A DNA stretch of 64,000 nucleotides, from the NCBI GenBank assembly GCA_963680875.1, contig OY804579.1, positions 16,321,506 to 16,385,505 on the forward strand, in the 5' to 3' direction. This DNA comes from Bathymodiolus brooksi. Lineage: Eukaryota; Mollusca; Bivalvia; Mytilida; Modiolidae. Positions 1 through 11,913 of this stretch are shown one piece after another (positions within the stretch are counted from its first letter, which is position 1; each line of letters starts with the position of its first letter). The notes beneath the pieces are model-generated. The model ran no database searches, was not told where the DNA came from, and saw only the letters and a program-made list of their open reading frames with translations. The translations under genes were made by a program, and so were the position numbers.

Positions 1-458
1 TCAGGTACACTCAAAATCAAATGTAGTGTGCACGACCCATTTCTAGAATAACCTTCATCAGGTACGCTCAAATTCAAATGTAGTGTGCACGACACATTTC
101 TAGAATAACCTTCATCAGGTACACTCAAAGTCAAATGTAGTGTGCACGACACATTTCTAGAATAACCTTCATTGGGTACGCTCAATGTCAAATGTAGTGT
201 GCACGACACATTTCTAGAATAACCTTCATCAGGTACGCTCAAAGTCAAATGTAGTGTGCATGACACATTTCTAGAATAACCTTCATCAGGTACACTCAAA
301 GTCAAATGTAGTGTGCACGACACATTTCTAGAATAACCTTCATCAGGTACGCTCAAAGTCAAATGTAGTGTGCACAATACATTTCTAGAATAACCTTCAT
401 CAGGTACACTCAAAGTCAAATGTAGTGTGCACGACACATTTCTAGAGTAACCTTCCAT
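1..458 (-). other. Open minus-strand frame running off the left edge (not considered a gene)
   Basis: From an ATG at 456-458, created by the one-base insertion in that monomer, the minus-strand frame stays open for about 152 codons to the window edge. It encodes eight copies of the 19-residue unit. Its variants include T to N or I at residue 14, V to G at residue 7 and P-N for P-D near 171. It is the continuation of the array-wide open frame and has no promoter, signal peptide or non-repeat sequence. Confidence 0.3.
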
Positions 459-462
459 CAGG
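442..462 (-). other. Type site of the 58-bp frameshift monomer (43 copies in the window)
   Basis: The variant changes gaataacc to gagtaacc and adds one C (ttcatc to ttccatc). On the minus strand the extra base turns GAT GAA into GATGGAA: the incoming frame runs into PDGRLL and TAG, and a new ATG opens the same repeat frame 17 bases back. The extra C lies at 456, 1768, 5075, 10719, 16192, 20010, 23887, 27593, 28734, 29647, 30332, 30903, 31588, 32102, 33015, 33700, 34271, 34956, 35527, 36212, 36783, 37582, 38153, 39180, 39808, 40379, 41406, 41578, 44141, 45091, 45776, 48331, 49814, 51354, 52837, 53921, 55575, 57001, 58142, 59568, 60709, 62248 and 62477. It marks HOR boundaries. Confidence 0.9.
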
Positions 463-503
463 TACGCTCAAAGTCAAATGTAGTGTGCATGACACATTTC
501 TAG

Positions 504-560
504 AATAACCTTCATCAGGTACGCTCAAAGTCAAATGTAGTGTGCACGACACATTTCTAG
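504..560. repeat. Reference copy of the consensus 57-bp monomer
   Basis: This copy carries the majority base at every recurrently variable site and is a convenient reference. It begins with aataaccttc and ends with acatttctag. It holds an XbaI site (TCTAGA, completed by the next monomer), an ApaLI site (GTGCAC, 542-547), two CpG dinucleotides (522-523 and 547-548) and a near-duplicated hexamer, TCAAAG then TCAAAT, in its middle. Base composition by hand count is 13 C and 10 G in 57. The plus strand has a stop in all three frames of every monomer. The minus strand has one frame with no stop, encoding 19 residues. Confidence 0.97.
533..556. other. 24-bp interrupted dyad centred on GTGCAC, present once per monomer
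   Basis: In the reference monomer AAATGT (533-538) and ACATTT (551-556) are exact inverted copies. They flank GTGCAC (542-547), itself a palindrome with the same centre, so 18 of 24 positions are symmetric. The trinucleotides between arm and core (agt and gac) do not match. If one A is bulged, the arms extend to an 8-bp stem with a 7-base loop, so single-stranded DNA or RNA could form a hairpin. The right arm contains the common cacat to cccat variant, which breaks one pair. Dyads occur in protein-binding boxes of some satellites, but I see no match to a CENP-B box. Any function is inference. Confidence 0.6.
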
Positions 561-562
561 AA
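555..562. other. TTCTAGAA palindrome at the monomer junction (heat-shock-element-like core)
   Basis: The perfect 8-bp palindrome TTCTAGAA spans each junction between monomers. It matches nTTCnnGAAn, the two-unit core recognised by heat-shock factor. A third unit in correct spacing, usually needed for strong binding, is not visible on either side. It is broken in two recurrent variants: the frameshift monomer (ttctagag) and the Lys variant (ttttagaa). Most of the roughly 1,120 junctions keep it. By length alone an 8-mer in a tandem repeat is unsurprising, so a role is conjecture. Confidence 0.35.
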
Positions 563-1753
563 TAACCTTCATCAGGTACACTCAAAGTCAAATGTAGTGT
601 GCACGACACATTTCTAGAATAACCTTCATCAGGTACGCTCAAAGTCAAATGTAGTGTGCATGACACATTTCTAGAATAACCTTCATCAGGTACACTCAAA
701 GTCAAATGTAGTGTGCACGACACATTTCTAGAATAACCTTCATCAGGTATGCTCAAAATCAAATGTAGTGTGCATGACACATTTCTAGAATAACCTTCAT
801 CGGGTACGCTCAAAGTCAAATGTAGTGTGCACGACACATTTCTATAATAACCTTCATCAGGTACGCTCAAAGTCAAATGTAGTGTGCACGACACATTTCT
901 AGAATAACCTTCATCAGGTACACTCAAAGTCAAATGTAGTGTGCACGACACATTTCTAGAATAACCTTCATCAGTTACGCTCAAAGTCAAATGTAGTGTG
1001 CACGACACATTTCTAGAATAACCTTCATTGGGTACGCTCAATGTCAAATGTAGTGTGCACGACACATTTCTAGAATAACCTTCATCAGGTACGCTCAAAG
1101 TCAAATGTAGTGTGCATGACACATTTCTAGAATAACCTTCATCAGGTACACTCAAAGTCAAATGTAGTGTGCACGACACATTTCTAGAATAACCTTCATC
1201 AGGTACGCTCAAAGTCAAATGTAGTGTGCATGACACATTTCTAGAATAACCTTCATCAGGTACACTCAAAGTCAAATGTAGTGTGCACGACACATTTCTA
1301 GAATAACCTTCATCAGGTATGCTCAAAATCAAATGTAGTGTGCACGACACATTTCTATAATAACCTTCATCAGGTACGCTCAAAGTCAAATGTAGTGTGC
1401 ATGACACATTTCTAGAATAACCTTCATCAGGTACACTCAAAGTCAAATGTAGTGTGCACGACACATTTCTAGAATAACCTTCATCAGTTACGCTCAAAGT
1501 CAAATGTAGTGTGCACGGCACATTTCTAGAATAACCTTCATCAGGTACACTCAAAATCAAATGTAATGTGCACGACACATTTCTAGAATAACCTTCATCA
1601 GGTACGCTCAAAGTCAAATGTAGTGTGCACGACACATTTCTAGAATAACCTTCATCAGGTACACTCAAAGTCAAATGTAGTGTGCACGACACATTTCTAG
1701 AATAACCTTCATCAGGTACACTCAAAGTCAAATGTAGTGTGCACGACACATTT

Positions 1754-4201
1754 CTAGAGTAACCTTCCATCAGGTACGCTCAAAGTCAAATGTAGTGTGC
1801 ACGACACATTTCTAGAATTACCTTCATCAGGTAAGCTCAAAGTCAAATGTAGTGTGCACGACACATTTCTAGAATAACCTTCATCAGGTACACTCAAAGT
1901 CAAATGTAGTGTGCACGACCCATTTCTAGAATAACCTTCATCAGGTACGCTCAAAGTCAAATGTAGTGTGCACAATACATTTCTAGAATAACCTTCATCA
2001 GGTACACTCAAAGTCAAATGTAGTGTGCACGACACATTTCTAGAATAACCTTCATCAGGTACGCTCAAAGTCAAATGTAGTGAGCACGACACATTTCTAG
2101 AATAACCTTCATCAGATACACTCAAAATCAAATGTAGTGTGCACAACACATTTCTAGAATAACCTTCATCAGGTACACTCAAAATCAAATGTAGTGTGCA
2201 CGACCCATTTCTAGAATAACCTTCATCAGGTACGCTCAAAGTCAAATGTACTGTGCACGACACATTTCTAGAATAACCTTCATCAGGTACGCTCAAAGTC
2301 AAATGTAGTGTGCACGACACATTTCTAGAATAACCTTCATCAGGTACGCTCAAAATCAAATGTAGTGTGCGCGACACATTTCTAGAATAACCTTCATCGG
2401 GTACGCTCAAAGTCAAATGTAGTGTGCACGACACATTTCTAGAATAACCTTCATCAGGTACGCTCAAAGTCAAATGTAGTGTGCACGACACATTTCTAGA
2501 ATAACCTTCATCAGGTACACTCAAATTCAAATGTAGTGTGCACGACACATTTCTAGAATAACCTTCATCAGGTACGCTCAAAGTCAAATGTAGTGTGCAT
2601 GACACATTTCTAGAATAACCTTCATCAGGTACACTCAAAATCAAATGTAGTGTGCACGACACATTTCTAGAATAACGTTCATCAGGTACACTCAAAGTCA
2701 AATGTAGTGTGCACGACACATTTCTAGAATAACCTTCATCAGGTACGCTCACAGTCAAATGTAGTGTGCACAATACATTTCTAGAATAACCTTCATCAGG
2801 TACACTCAAAATCAAATGTAGTGTGCACGACCCATTTCTAGAATAACCTTCATCAGGTACGCTCAAAGTCAAATGTACTGTGCACGACACATTTCTAGAA
2901 TAACCTTCATCAGGTACGCTCAAAGTCAAATGTAGTGTGCACGACACATTTCTAGAATAACCTTCATCAGGTACGCTCAAAATCAAATGTAGTGTGCGCG
3001 ACACATTTCTAGAATAACCTTCATCGGGTACGCTCAAAGTCAAATGTAGTGTGCACGACACATTTCTAGAATAACCTTCATCAGGTACGCTCAAAGTCAA
3101 ATGTAGTGTGCATGACACATTTCTAGAATAACCTTCATCAGGTACACTCAAATTCAAATGTAGTGTGCACGACACATTTCTAGAATAACCTTCATCAGGT
3201 ACGCTCAAAGTCAAATGTAGTGTGCATGACACATTTCTAGAATAACCTTCATCAGGTACACTCAAAATCAAATGTAGTGTGCACGACACATTTCTAGAAT
3301 AACGTTCATCAGGTACACTCACAGTCAAATGTAGTGTGCACAATACATTTCTAGAATAACCTTCATCAGGTACACTCAAAATCAAATGTAGTGTGCACGA
3401 CCCATTTCTAGAATAACCTTCATCAGGTACGCTCAAAATCAAATGTAGTGTGCACGACCCATTTCTAGAATAACCTTCATCAGGTACACTCAAAATCAAA
3501 TGTAGTGTGCACGACACATTTCTAGAATAACCTTCATCAGGTACACTCAAAGTCAAATGTAGTGTGCACGACACATTTCTAGAATAACCTTCATCAGGTA
3601 CGCTCAAAGTCAAATGTAGTGTGCACGACACATTTCTAGAATAACCTTCATCAGGTACGCTCAAAGTCAAATGTAGTGTGCACGACACATTTTTAGAATA
3701 ACCTTCATCAGGTACACTCAAAGTCAAATGTAGTGTGCACGACACATTTCTAGAATAACTTTCATCAGGTACGCTCAAAGTCGAATGTAGTGTGCACGAC
3801 ACATTTCTAGAATAACCTTCATCAGGTACACTCAAAATCAAATGTAGTGTGCACAACACATTTCTAGAATAACCTTCATCAGGTACACTCAAAGTCAAAT
3901 GTAGTGTGCACAATACATTTCTAGAATAACCTTCATCAGGTACACTCAAAGTCAAATGTAGTGTGCACGACACATTTCTAGAATAACCTTCATGAGGTAC
4001 GCTCAAAGTCAAATGTAGTGAGCACGACACATTTCTAGAATAACCTTCATCAGATACACTCAAAATCAAATGTAGTGTGCACAACACATTTCTAGAATAA
4101 CCTTCATCAGGTACACTCAAAATCAAATGTAGTGTGCACGACCCATTTCTAGAATAACCTTCATCAGGTACGCTCAAAGTCAAATGTACTGTGCACGACA
4201 C
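1754..4201 (-). other. Satellite open frame, 815 codons, no ATG at its upstream end
   Basis: The frame is closed upstream by an in-frame TAA at 4217-4219 (Glu codon to TAA) and downstream by the frameshift TAG at 1754-1756. The first possible initiator is GTG at 4199-4201; there is no ATG near it. It contains local variants C to R (gcgcgac), T to S (gtgagcac), L to V (tactgtg) and the L-P-D/G-N-S pair near 1815-1840. The same ordered series recurs further right, showing these are HOR markers rather than protein features. Not considered a gene. Confidence 0.25.
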
Positions 4202-5060
4202 ATTTCTAGAATAACCTTAATCAGGTACGCTCAAAGTCAAATGTAGTGTGCACGACACATTTCTAGAATAACCTTCATCAGGTACGCTCAAAATCAAATG
4301 TAGTGTGCGCGACACATTTCTAAAATAACCTTCATCGGGTACGCTCAAAGTCAAATGTAGTGTGCACGACACATTTCTAGAATAACCTTCATCAGGTACG
4401 CTCAAAGTCAAATGTAGTGTGCACGACACATTTCTAGAATAACCTTCATCAGGTACACTCAAATTCAAATGTAGTGTGCACGACACATTTCTAGAATAAC
4501 CTTCATCAGGTACGCTCAAAGTCAAATGTAGTGTGCATGACACATTTCTAGAATAACCTTCATCAGGTACACTCAAAATCAAATGTAGTGTGCACGACAC
4601 ATTTCTAGAATAACCTTCATCAGGTACGCTCAAAGTCAAATGTAGTGTGCACGACACATTTCTAGAATAACCTTCATCAGGTACACTCAAATTCAAATGT
4701 AGTGTGCACGACACATTTCTAGAATAACCTTCATCAGGTACGCTCAAAATCAAATGTAGTGTGCATGACACATTTCTAGAATAACCTTCATCAGGTACGC
4801 TCAAAGTCAAATGTAGTGTGCACAACACATTTCTAGAATAACCTTCATCAGGTACACTCAAAATCAAATGTAGTGTGCACGACCCATTTCTAGAATAACC
4901 TTCATCAGGTACGCTCAAAATCAAATGTAGTGTGCACGACCCATTTCTAGAATAACCTTCATCAGGTACACTCAAAATCAAATGTAGTGTGCACGACACA
5001 TTTTTAGAATAACCTTCATCAGGTACACTCAAAGTCAAATGTAGTGTGCACGACACATTT

Positions 5061-7964
5061 CTAGAGTAACCTTCCATCAGGTACGCTCAAAGTCAAATGT
5101 AGTGTGCACGACACATTTCTAGAATTACCTTCATCAGGTAAGCTCAAAGTCAAATGTAGTGTGCACGACACATTTCTAGAATAACCTTCATCAGGTACGC
5201 TCAAAGTCAAATGTAGTGTGCACAATACATTTCTAGAATAACCTTCATCAGGTACACTCAAAGTCAAATGTAGTGTGCACGACACATTTCTAGAATAACC
5301 TTCATCAGGTACGCTCAAAGTCAAATGTAGTGAGCACGACACATTTCTAGAATAACCTTCATCAGATACACTCAAAATCAAATGTAGTGTGCACAACACA
5401 TTTCTAGAATAACCTTCATCAGGTACACTCAAAATCAAATGTAGTGTGCACGACCCATTTCTAGAATAACCTTCATCAGGTACGCTCAAAGTCAAATGTA
5501 CTGTGCACGACACATTTCTAGAATAACCTTCATCAGGTACGCTCAAAGTCAAATGTAGTGTGCACGACACATTTCTAGAATAACCTTCATCAGGTACGCT
5601 CAAAATCAAATGTAGTGTGCGCGACACATTTCTAGAATAACCTTCATCGGGTACGCTCAAAGTCAAATGTAGTGTGCACGACACATTTCTAGAATAACCT
5701 TCATCAGGTACGCTCAAAGTCAAATGTAGTGTGCACGACACATTTCTAGAATAACCTTCATCAGGTACACTCAAATTCAAATGTAGTGTGCACGACACAT
5801 TTCTAGAATAACCTTCATCAGGTACGCTCAAAGTCAAATGTAGTGTGCATGACACATTTCTAGAATAACCTTCATCAGGTACACTCAAAATCAAATGTAG
5901 TGTGCACGACACATTTCTAGAATAACGTTCATCAGGTACACTCAAAGTCAAATGTAGTGTGCACGACACATTTCTAGAATAACCTTCATCAGGTACGCTC
6001 ACAGTCAAATGTAGTGTGCACAATACATTTCTAGAATAACCTTCATCAGGTACACTCAAAATCAAATGTAGTGTGCACGACCCATTTCTAGAATAACCTT
6101 CATCAGGTACGCTCAAAATCAAATGTAGTGTGCACGACCCATTTCTAGAATAACCTTCATCAGGTACACTCAAAATCAAATGTAGTGTGCACGACACATT
6201 TCTAGAATAACCTTCATCAGGTACACTCAAAGTCAAATGTAGTGTGCACGACACATTTCTAGAATAACCTTCATCAGGTACGCTCAAAGTCAAATGTAGT
6301 GTGCACGACACATTTCTAGAATAACCTTCATCAGGTACGCTCAAAGTCAAATGTAGTGTGCACGACACATTTTTAGAATAACCTTCATCAGGTACACTCA
6401 AAGTCAAATGTAGTGTGCACGACACATTTCTAGAATAACTTTCATCAGGTACGCTCAAAGTCGAATGTAGTGTGCACGACACATTTCTAGAATAACCTTC
6501 ATCAGGTACACTCAAAATCAAATGTAGTGTGCACAACACATTTCTAGAATAACCTTCATCAGGTACACTCAAAGTCAAATGTAGTGTGCACAATACATTT
6601 CTAGAATAACCTTCATCAGGTACACTCAAAGTCAAATGTAGTGTGCACGACACATTTCTAGAATAACCTTCATGAGGTACGCTCAAAGTCAAATGTAGTG
6701 AGCACGACACATTTCTAGAATAACCTTCATCAGATACACTCAAAATCAAATGTAGTGTGCACAACACATTTCTAGAATAACCTTCATCAGGTACACTCAA
6801 AATCAAATGTAGTGTGCACGACCCATTTCTAGAATAACCTTCATCAGGTACGCTCAAAGTCAAATGTACTGTGCACGACACATTTCTAGAATAACCTTCA
6901 TCAGGTACGCTCAAAGTCAAATGTAGTGTGCACGACACATTTCTAGAATAACCTTCATCAGGTACGCTCAAAATCAAATGTAGTGTGCGCGACACATTTC
7001 TAGAATAACCTTCATCGGGTACGCTCAAAGTCAAATGTAGTGTGCACGACACATTTCTAGAATAACCTTCATCAGGTACGCTCAAAGTCAAATGTAGTGT
7101 GCACGACACATTTCTAGAATAACCTTCATCAGGTACACTCAAATTCAAATGTAGTGTGCACGACACATTTCTAGAATAACCTTCATCAGGTACGCTCAAA
7201 GTCAAATGTAGTGTGCATGACACATTTCTAGAATAACCTTCATCAGGTACACTCAAAATCAAATGTAGTGTGCACGACACGTTTCTAGAATAACCTTCAT
7301 CAGGTACGCTCAAAGTCAAATGTAGTGTGCACGACACATTGCTAGAATAACCTTCATCAGGTACACTCAAATTCAAATGTAGTGTGCACGACACATTTCT
7401 AGAATAACCTTCATCAGGTACGCTCAAAATCAAATGTAGTGTGCATGACACATTTCTAGAATAACCTTCATCAGGTACGCTCAAAGTCAAATGTAGTGTG
7501 CACAACACATTTCTAGAATAACCTTCATCAGGTACACTCAAAATCAAATGTAGTGTGCACGACCCATTTCTAGAATAACCTTCATCAGGTACACTCAAAA
7601 TCAAATGTAGTGTGCACGACCCATTTCTAGAATAACCTTCATCAGGTACACTCAAAATCAAATGTAGTGTGCACGACACATTTTTAGAATAACCTTCATC
7701 AGGTACACTCAAAGTCAAATGTAGTGTGCACGACACATTTCTAGAATAACCTTCATCAGGTACGCTCAAAGTCAAATGTAGTGTGCACAACACATTTCTA
7801 GAATAACCTTCATCAGGTACGCTCAAAGTCAAATGTAGTGTGCACGACACATTTTTAGAATAACCATTATCAGGTACACTCAAAATCAAATGTAGTGTGC
7901 ACGACACATTTCTAGAATAACCTTCATCAGGTACGCTCAAAGTCAAATGTAGTGTGCACGACAC
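5061..7964 (-). other. Longest satellite open frame, 967 codons, no ATG
   Basis: This is the longest stop-free stretch in the window. It is bounded upstream by a nonsense TAA at 7980-7982 and downstream by the frameshift TAG at 5061-5063. The first potential initiator is GTG at 7962-7964 and I see no in-frame ATG anywhere in it, so a eukaryotic reading as a protein is not supported. It comprises about 50 units of the 19-residue repeat, without signal peptide, membrane segment or linker. The Cys at residue 9 is lost in several units (C to R). Confidence 0.25.
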
Positions 7965-7979
7965 ATTTCTAGAATAACT

Positions 7980-7982
7980 TTA
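7980..7982 (-). other. Type site of the TAA nonsense monomer (nine copies, two haplotypes)
   Basis: A C-to-A change (ttcatc to ttaatc) turns the first Glu codon of the repeat frame into TAA. One haplotype (aactttaatc linked to gtcgaatg) occurs at 7980, 11914, 14422, 17615, 22174 and 25310. A second (aaccttaatc without cgaatg) occurs at 4217, 55059 and 57626. The two haplotypes probably arose separately or were split by exchange. Confidence 0.85.
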
Positions 7983-10721
7983 ATCAGGTACGCTCAAAGT
8001 CGAATGTAGTGTGCACAACACATTTCTAGAATAACCTTCATCAGGTACACTCAAAATCAAATGTAGTGTGCACAACACATTTCTAGAATAACCTTCATCA
8101 GGTACACTCAAAGTCAAATGTAGTGTGCACAATACATTTCTAGAATAACCTTCATCAGGTACACTCAAAGTCAAATGTAGTGTGCACGACACATTTCTAG
8201 AATAACCTTCATCAGGTACGCTCAAAGTCAAATGTAGTGAGCACGACACATTTCTAGAATAACCTTCATCAGATACACTCAAAATCAAATGTAGTGTGCA
8301 CAACACATTTCTAGAATAACCTTCATCAGGTACACTCAAAATCAAATGTAGTGTGCACGACCCATTTCTAGAATAACCTTCATCAGGTACGCTTAAAGTC
8401 AAATGTACTGTGCACGACACATTTCTAGAATAACCTTCATCAGGTACGCTCAAAGTCAAATGTAGTGTGCACGACACATTTCTAGAATAACCTTCATCAG
8501 GTACGCTCAAAATCAAATGTAGTGTGCGCGACACATTTCTAGAATAACCTTCATCGGGTACGCTCAAAGTCAAATGTAGTGTGCACGACACATTTCTAGA
8601 ATAACCTTCATCAGGTACGCTCAAAGTCAAATGTAGTGTGCACGACACATTTCTAGAATAACCTTCATCAGGTACCCTCAAATTCAAATGTAGTGTGCAC
8701 GACACATTTCTAGAATAACCTTCATCAGGTACGCTCAAAGTCAAATGTAGTGTGCATGACACATTTCTAGAATAACCTTCATCAGGTACACTCAAAATCA
8801 AATGTAGTGTGCACGACACATTTCTAGAATAACCTTCATCAGGTACACTCAAAGTCAAATGTAGTGTGCACGACACATTTCTAGAATAACCTTCATCAGG
8901 TACGCTCAAAGTCAAATGTAGTGTGCACAACACATTTCTAGAATAACCTTCATCAGGTACACTCAAAATCAAATGTAGTGTGCACGACCCATTTCTAGAA
9001 TAACCTTCATCAGGTACGCTCAAAATCAAATGTAGTGTGCACGACCCATTTCTAGAATAACCTTCATCAGGTACACTCAAAATCAAATGTAGTGTGCACG
9101 ACACATTTCTAGAATAACCTTCATCAGGTACACTCAAAGTCAAATGTAGTGTGCACGACACATTTCTAGAATAACCTTCATCAGGTACGCTCAAAGTCAA
9201 ATGTAGTGTGCACGACACATTTCTAGAATAACCTTCATCAGGTACGCTCAAAGTCAAATGTAGTGTGCACGACACATTTTTAGAATAACCTTCATCAGGT
9301 ACACTCAAAGTCAAATGTAGTGTGCACGACACATTTCTAGAATAACCTTCATCAGGTACGCTCAAAGTCAAATGTAGTGTGCACAACACATTTTTAGAAT
9401 AACCATTATCAGGTACACTCAAAATCAAATGTAGTGTGCACGACACATTTCTAGAATAACCTTCATCAGGTACGCTCAAAGTCAAATGTAGTGTGCACGA
9501 CACATTTCTAGAATAACTTTCATCAGGTACGCTCAAAGTCGAATGTAGTGTGCACGACACATTTCTAGAATAACCTTCATCAGGTACACTCAAAATCAAA
9601 TGTAGTGTGCACAACACATTTCTAGAATAACCTTCATCAGGTACACTCAAAGTCAAATGTAGTGTGCACGACACATTTCTAGAATAACCTTCATCAGGTA
9701 CGCTCAAAGTCAAATGTAGTGTGCACGACACATTTCTAGAATAACCTTCATCAGGTACGCTCAAAGTCAAATGTAGTGTGCACGACACATTTTTAGAATA
9801 ACCATTATCAGGTACACTCAAAATCAAATGTAGTGTGCACGACACATTTCTAGAATAATCTTCATCAGGTACGCTCAAAGTCAAATGTAGTGTGCACGAC
9901 ACATTTCTAGAATAACTTTCATCAGGTACGCTCAAAGTCAAATGTAGTGTGCACGACACATTTCTAGAATAACCTTCATCAGGTACACTCAAAATCAAAT
10001 GTAGTGTGCACAACACATTTCTAGAATAACCTTCATCAGGTATGCTCAAAGTCAAATGTAGTGTGCACGACCCATTTCTAGAATAACCTTCATCAGGTAC
10101 GCTCAAAGTCAAATGTAGTGTGCACGACACATTTCTAGAATAACCTTCATCAGGTACACTCAAAATCAAATGTAGTGTGCACAACACATTTCTAGAATAA
10201 CCTTCATCAGGTACACTCAAAATCAAATGTAGTGTGCACGACCCATTTCTAGAATAACCTTCATCAGGTACGCTCAAAGTCAAATGTAGTGTGCACGACA
10301 CATTTCTAGAATAACCTTCATCAGGTACGCTCAAAGTCAAATGTAGTGTGCACGACATATTTCTAGAATAACCTTCATCAGGTACGCTCAAAGTCAAATG
10401 TAGTGTGCACGACACATTTCTAGAATAACTTTCATCAGGTATGCTCAAAGTCAAATGTAGTGTGCACGACCCATTTCTAGAATAACCTTCATCAGGTACG
10501 CTCAAAGTCAAATGTAGTGTGCAAGACACATTTCTAGAATAACCTTCATCAGGTACACTCAAATTCAAATGTAGTGTGCACGACACATTTCTAGAATAAC
10601 CTTCATCAGGTATGCTCAAAGTCAAATGTAGTGTGCACAATACATTTCTAGAATAACCTTCATCAGGTACACTCAAATTCAAATGTAGTGTGCACAACAC
10701 ATTTCTAGAGTAACCTTCCAT
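7980..10721 (-). other. Longest ATG-initiated satellite open frame, 913 codons
   Basis: ATG at 10719-10721 comes from the one-base insertion in the frameshift monomer; the end is the TAA at 7980-7982. This is the longest stretch that begins with ATG, so it is the one a gene finder would most likely call. It encodes only the 19-residue unit. Several units carry the linked D-N-G-Y-S-K change (ttttagaataacc with cattatc), which marks this part of the array. One unit has an NMSC ATG variant. The base before the ATG and the C at -3 give a poor initiation context. I regard it as non-genic. Confidence 0.25.
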
Positions 10722-11913
10722 CAGGTACGCTCAAAGTCAAATGTAGTGTGCATGACACATTTCTAGAATAACCTTCATCAGGTACACTCAAAATCAAATA
10801 TAGTGTGCACGACACATTTCTAGAATAACCTTCATCAGGTACACTCAAAGTCAAATGTAGTGTGCACGACCCATTTCTAGAATAACCTTCATCAGGTACG
10901 CTCAAAATCAAATGTAGTGTGCAAGACACATTTCTAGAATAACCTTCATCAGGTACGCTCAAAGTCAAATGTAGTGTGCACGACACATTTCTAGAATAAC
11001 CTTCATCAGGTACACTCAAAATCAAATGTAGTGTGCACAACATATTTCTAGAATAACCTTCATCAGGTACGCTCAAAGTCAAATGTAGTGTGCACGACAC
11101 ATTTCTAGAATAACCTTCATCAGGTACGCTCAAAATCAAATGTAGTGTGCACGACACATTTCTAGAATAACCTTCATCGGGTACGCTCAAAGTCAAATGT
11201 AGTGTGCACGACACATTTCTAGAATAACCTTCATCGGGTACGCTCAAAGTCAAATGTAGTGTGCACGACACATTTCTAGAATAACCTTCATCAGGTACAC
11301 TCAAATTCAAATGTAGTGTGCACGACACATTTCTAGAATAACCTTCATCAGGTACGCTCAAAGTCAAATGTAGTGTGCATGACACATTTCTAGAATAACC
11401 TTCATCAGGTACGCTCAAAGTCAAATGTAGTGTGCACAACACATTTCTAGAATAACCTTCATCAGGTACACTCAAAATCAAATGTAGTGTGCACGACCCA
11501 TTTCTAGAATAACCTTCATCAGGTACGCTCAAAATCAAATGTAGTGTGCACGACCCATTTCTAGAATAACCTTCATCAGGTACATTCAAAATCAAATGTA
11601 GTGTGCACGACACATTTTTAGAATAACCTTCATCAGGTACACTCAAAGTCAAATGTAGTGTGCACGACACATTTCTAGAATAACCTTCATCAGGTACGCT
11701 CAAAGTCAAATGTAGTGTGCACAACACATTTCTAGAATAACCTTCATCAGGTACGCTCAAAGTCAAATGTAGTGTGCACGACACATTTTTAGAATAACCA
11801 TTATCAGGTACACTCAAAATCAAATGTAGTGTGCACGACACATTTCTAGAATAACCTTCATCAGGTACGCTCAAAGTCAAATGTAGTGTGCACGACACAT
11901 TTCTAGAATAACT

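Larger units (their letters stand above)
1..1753. repeat. Left-edge block with 'cattggg' and 'ctataata' variants
   Basis: This block of about 31 monomers is bounded by the frameshift monomer ending at 1770, with another at 456. It carries the cattgggtac variant at about 171 and 1028, each followed by ctcaatgtc, and ctataataacc near 842 and 1347. It lacks the nonsense, C-to-R and Lys markers of the next block. The 'cattggg' variant reappears only near the right edge (about 63334 and 63504). Confidence 0.75.
442..1770 (-). other. Satellite open frame, 442 codons, ATG to TAG, both from frameshift monomers
   Basis: This is the clearest example of how the array makes open frames. An extra base at 1768 creates ATG GAA GGT, opening the 19-residue repeat frame. 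The next frameshift monomer at 456 throws it into PDGRLL and a TAG at 442-444. It holds 23 repeat units. Two have a YYRN variant from 'ctataataacc' near 842 and 1347. One has P-N for P-D near 1028. The opening ATG overlaps the TAG of the next frame by 17 bases. Nothing outside the repeat is encoded, so I do not consider it a gene. Confidence 0.3.

Noticed and set aside
520..545. Plant W-box (TTGAC) or TCF/LEF site (CAAAG) in the TCAAAGTCAAAT segment
   Set aside because: The motifs are too short to be informative and would recur by necessity in each monomer. No other evidence points to plant or Wnt-responsive DNA.
504..560. CENP-B box
   Set aside because: No stretch fits the nTTCGnnnnAnnCGGGn core. 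The only similarity is a TTC, and the required CG positions are missing.
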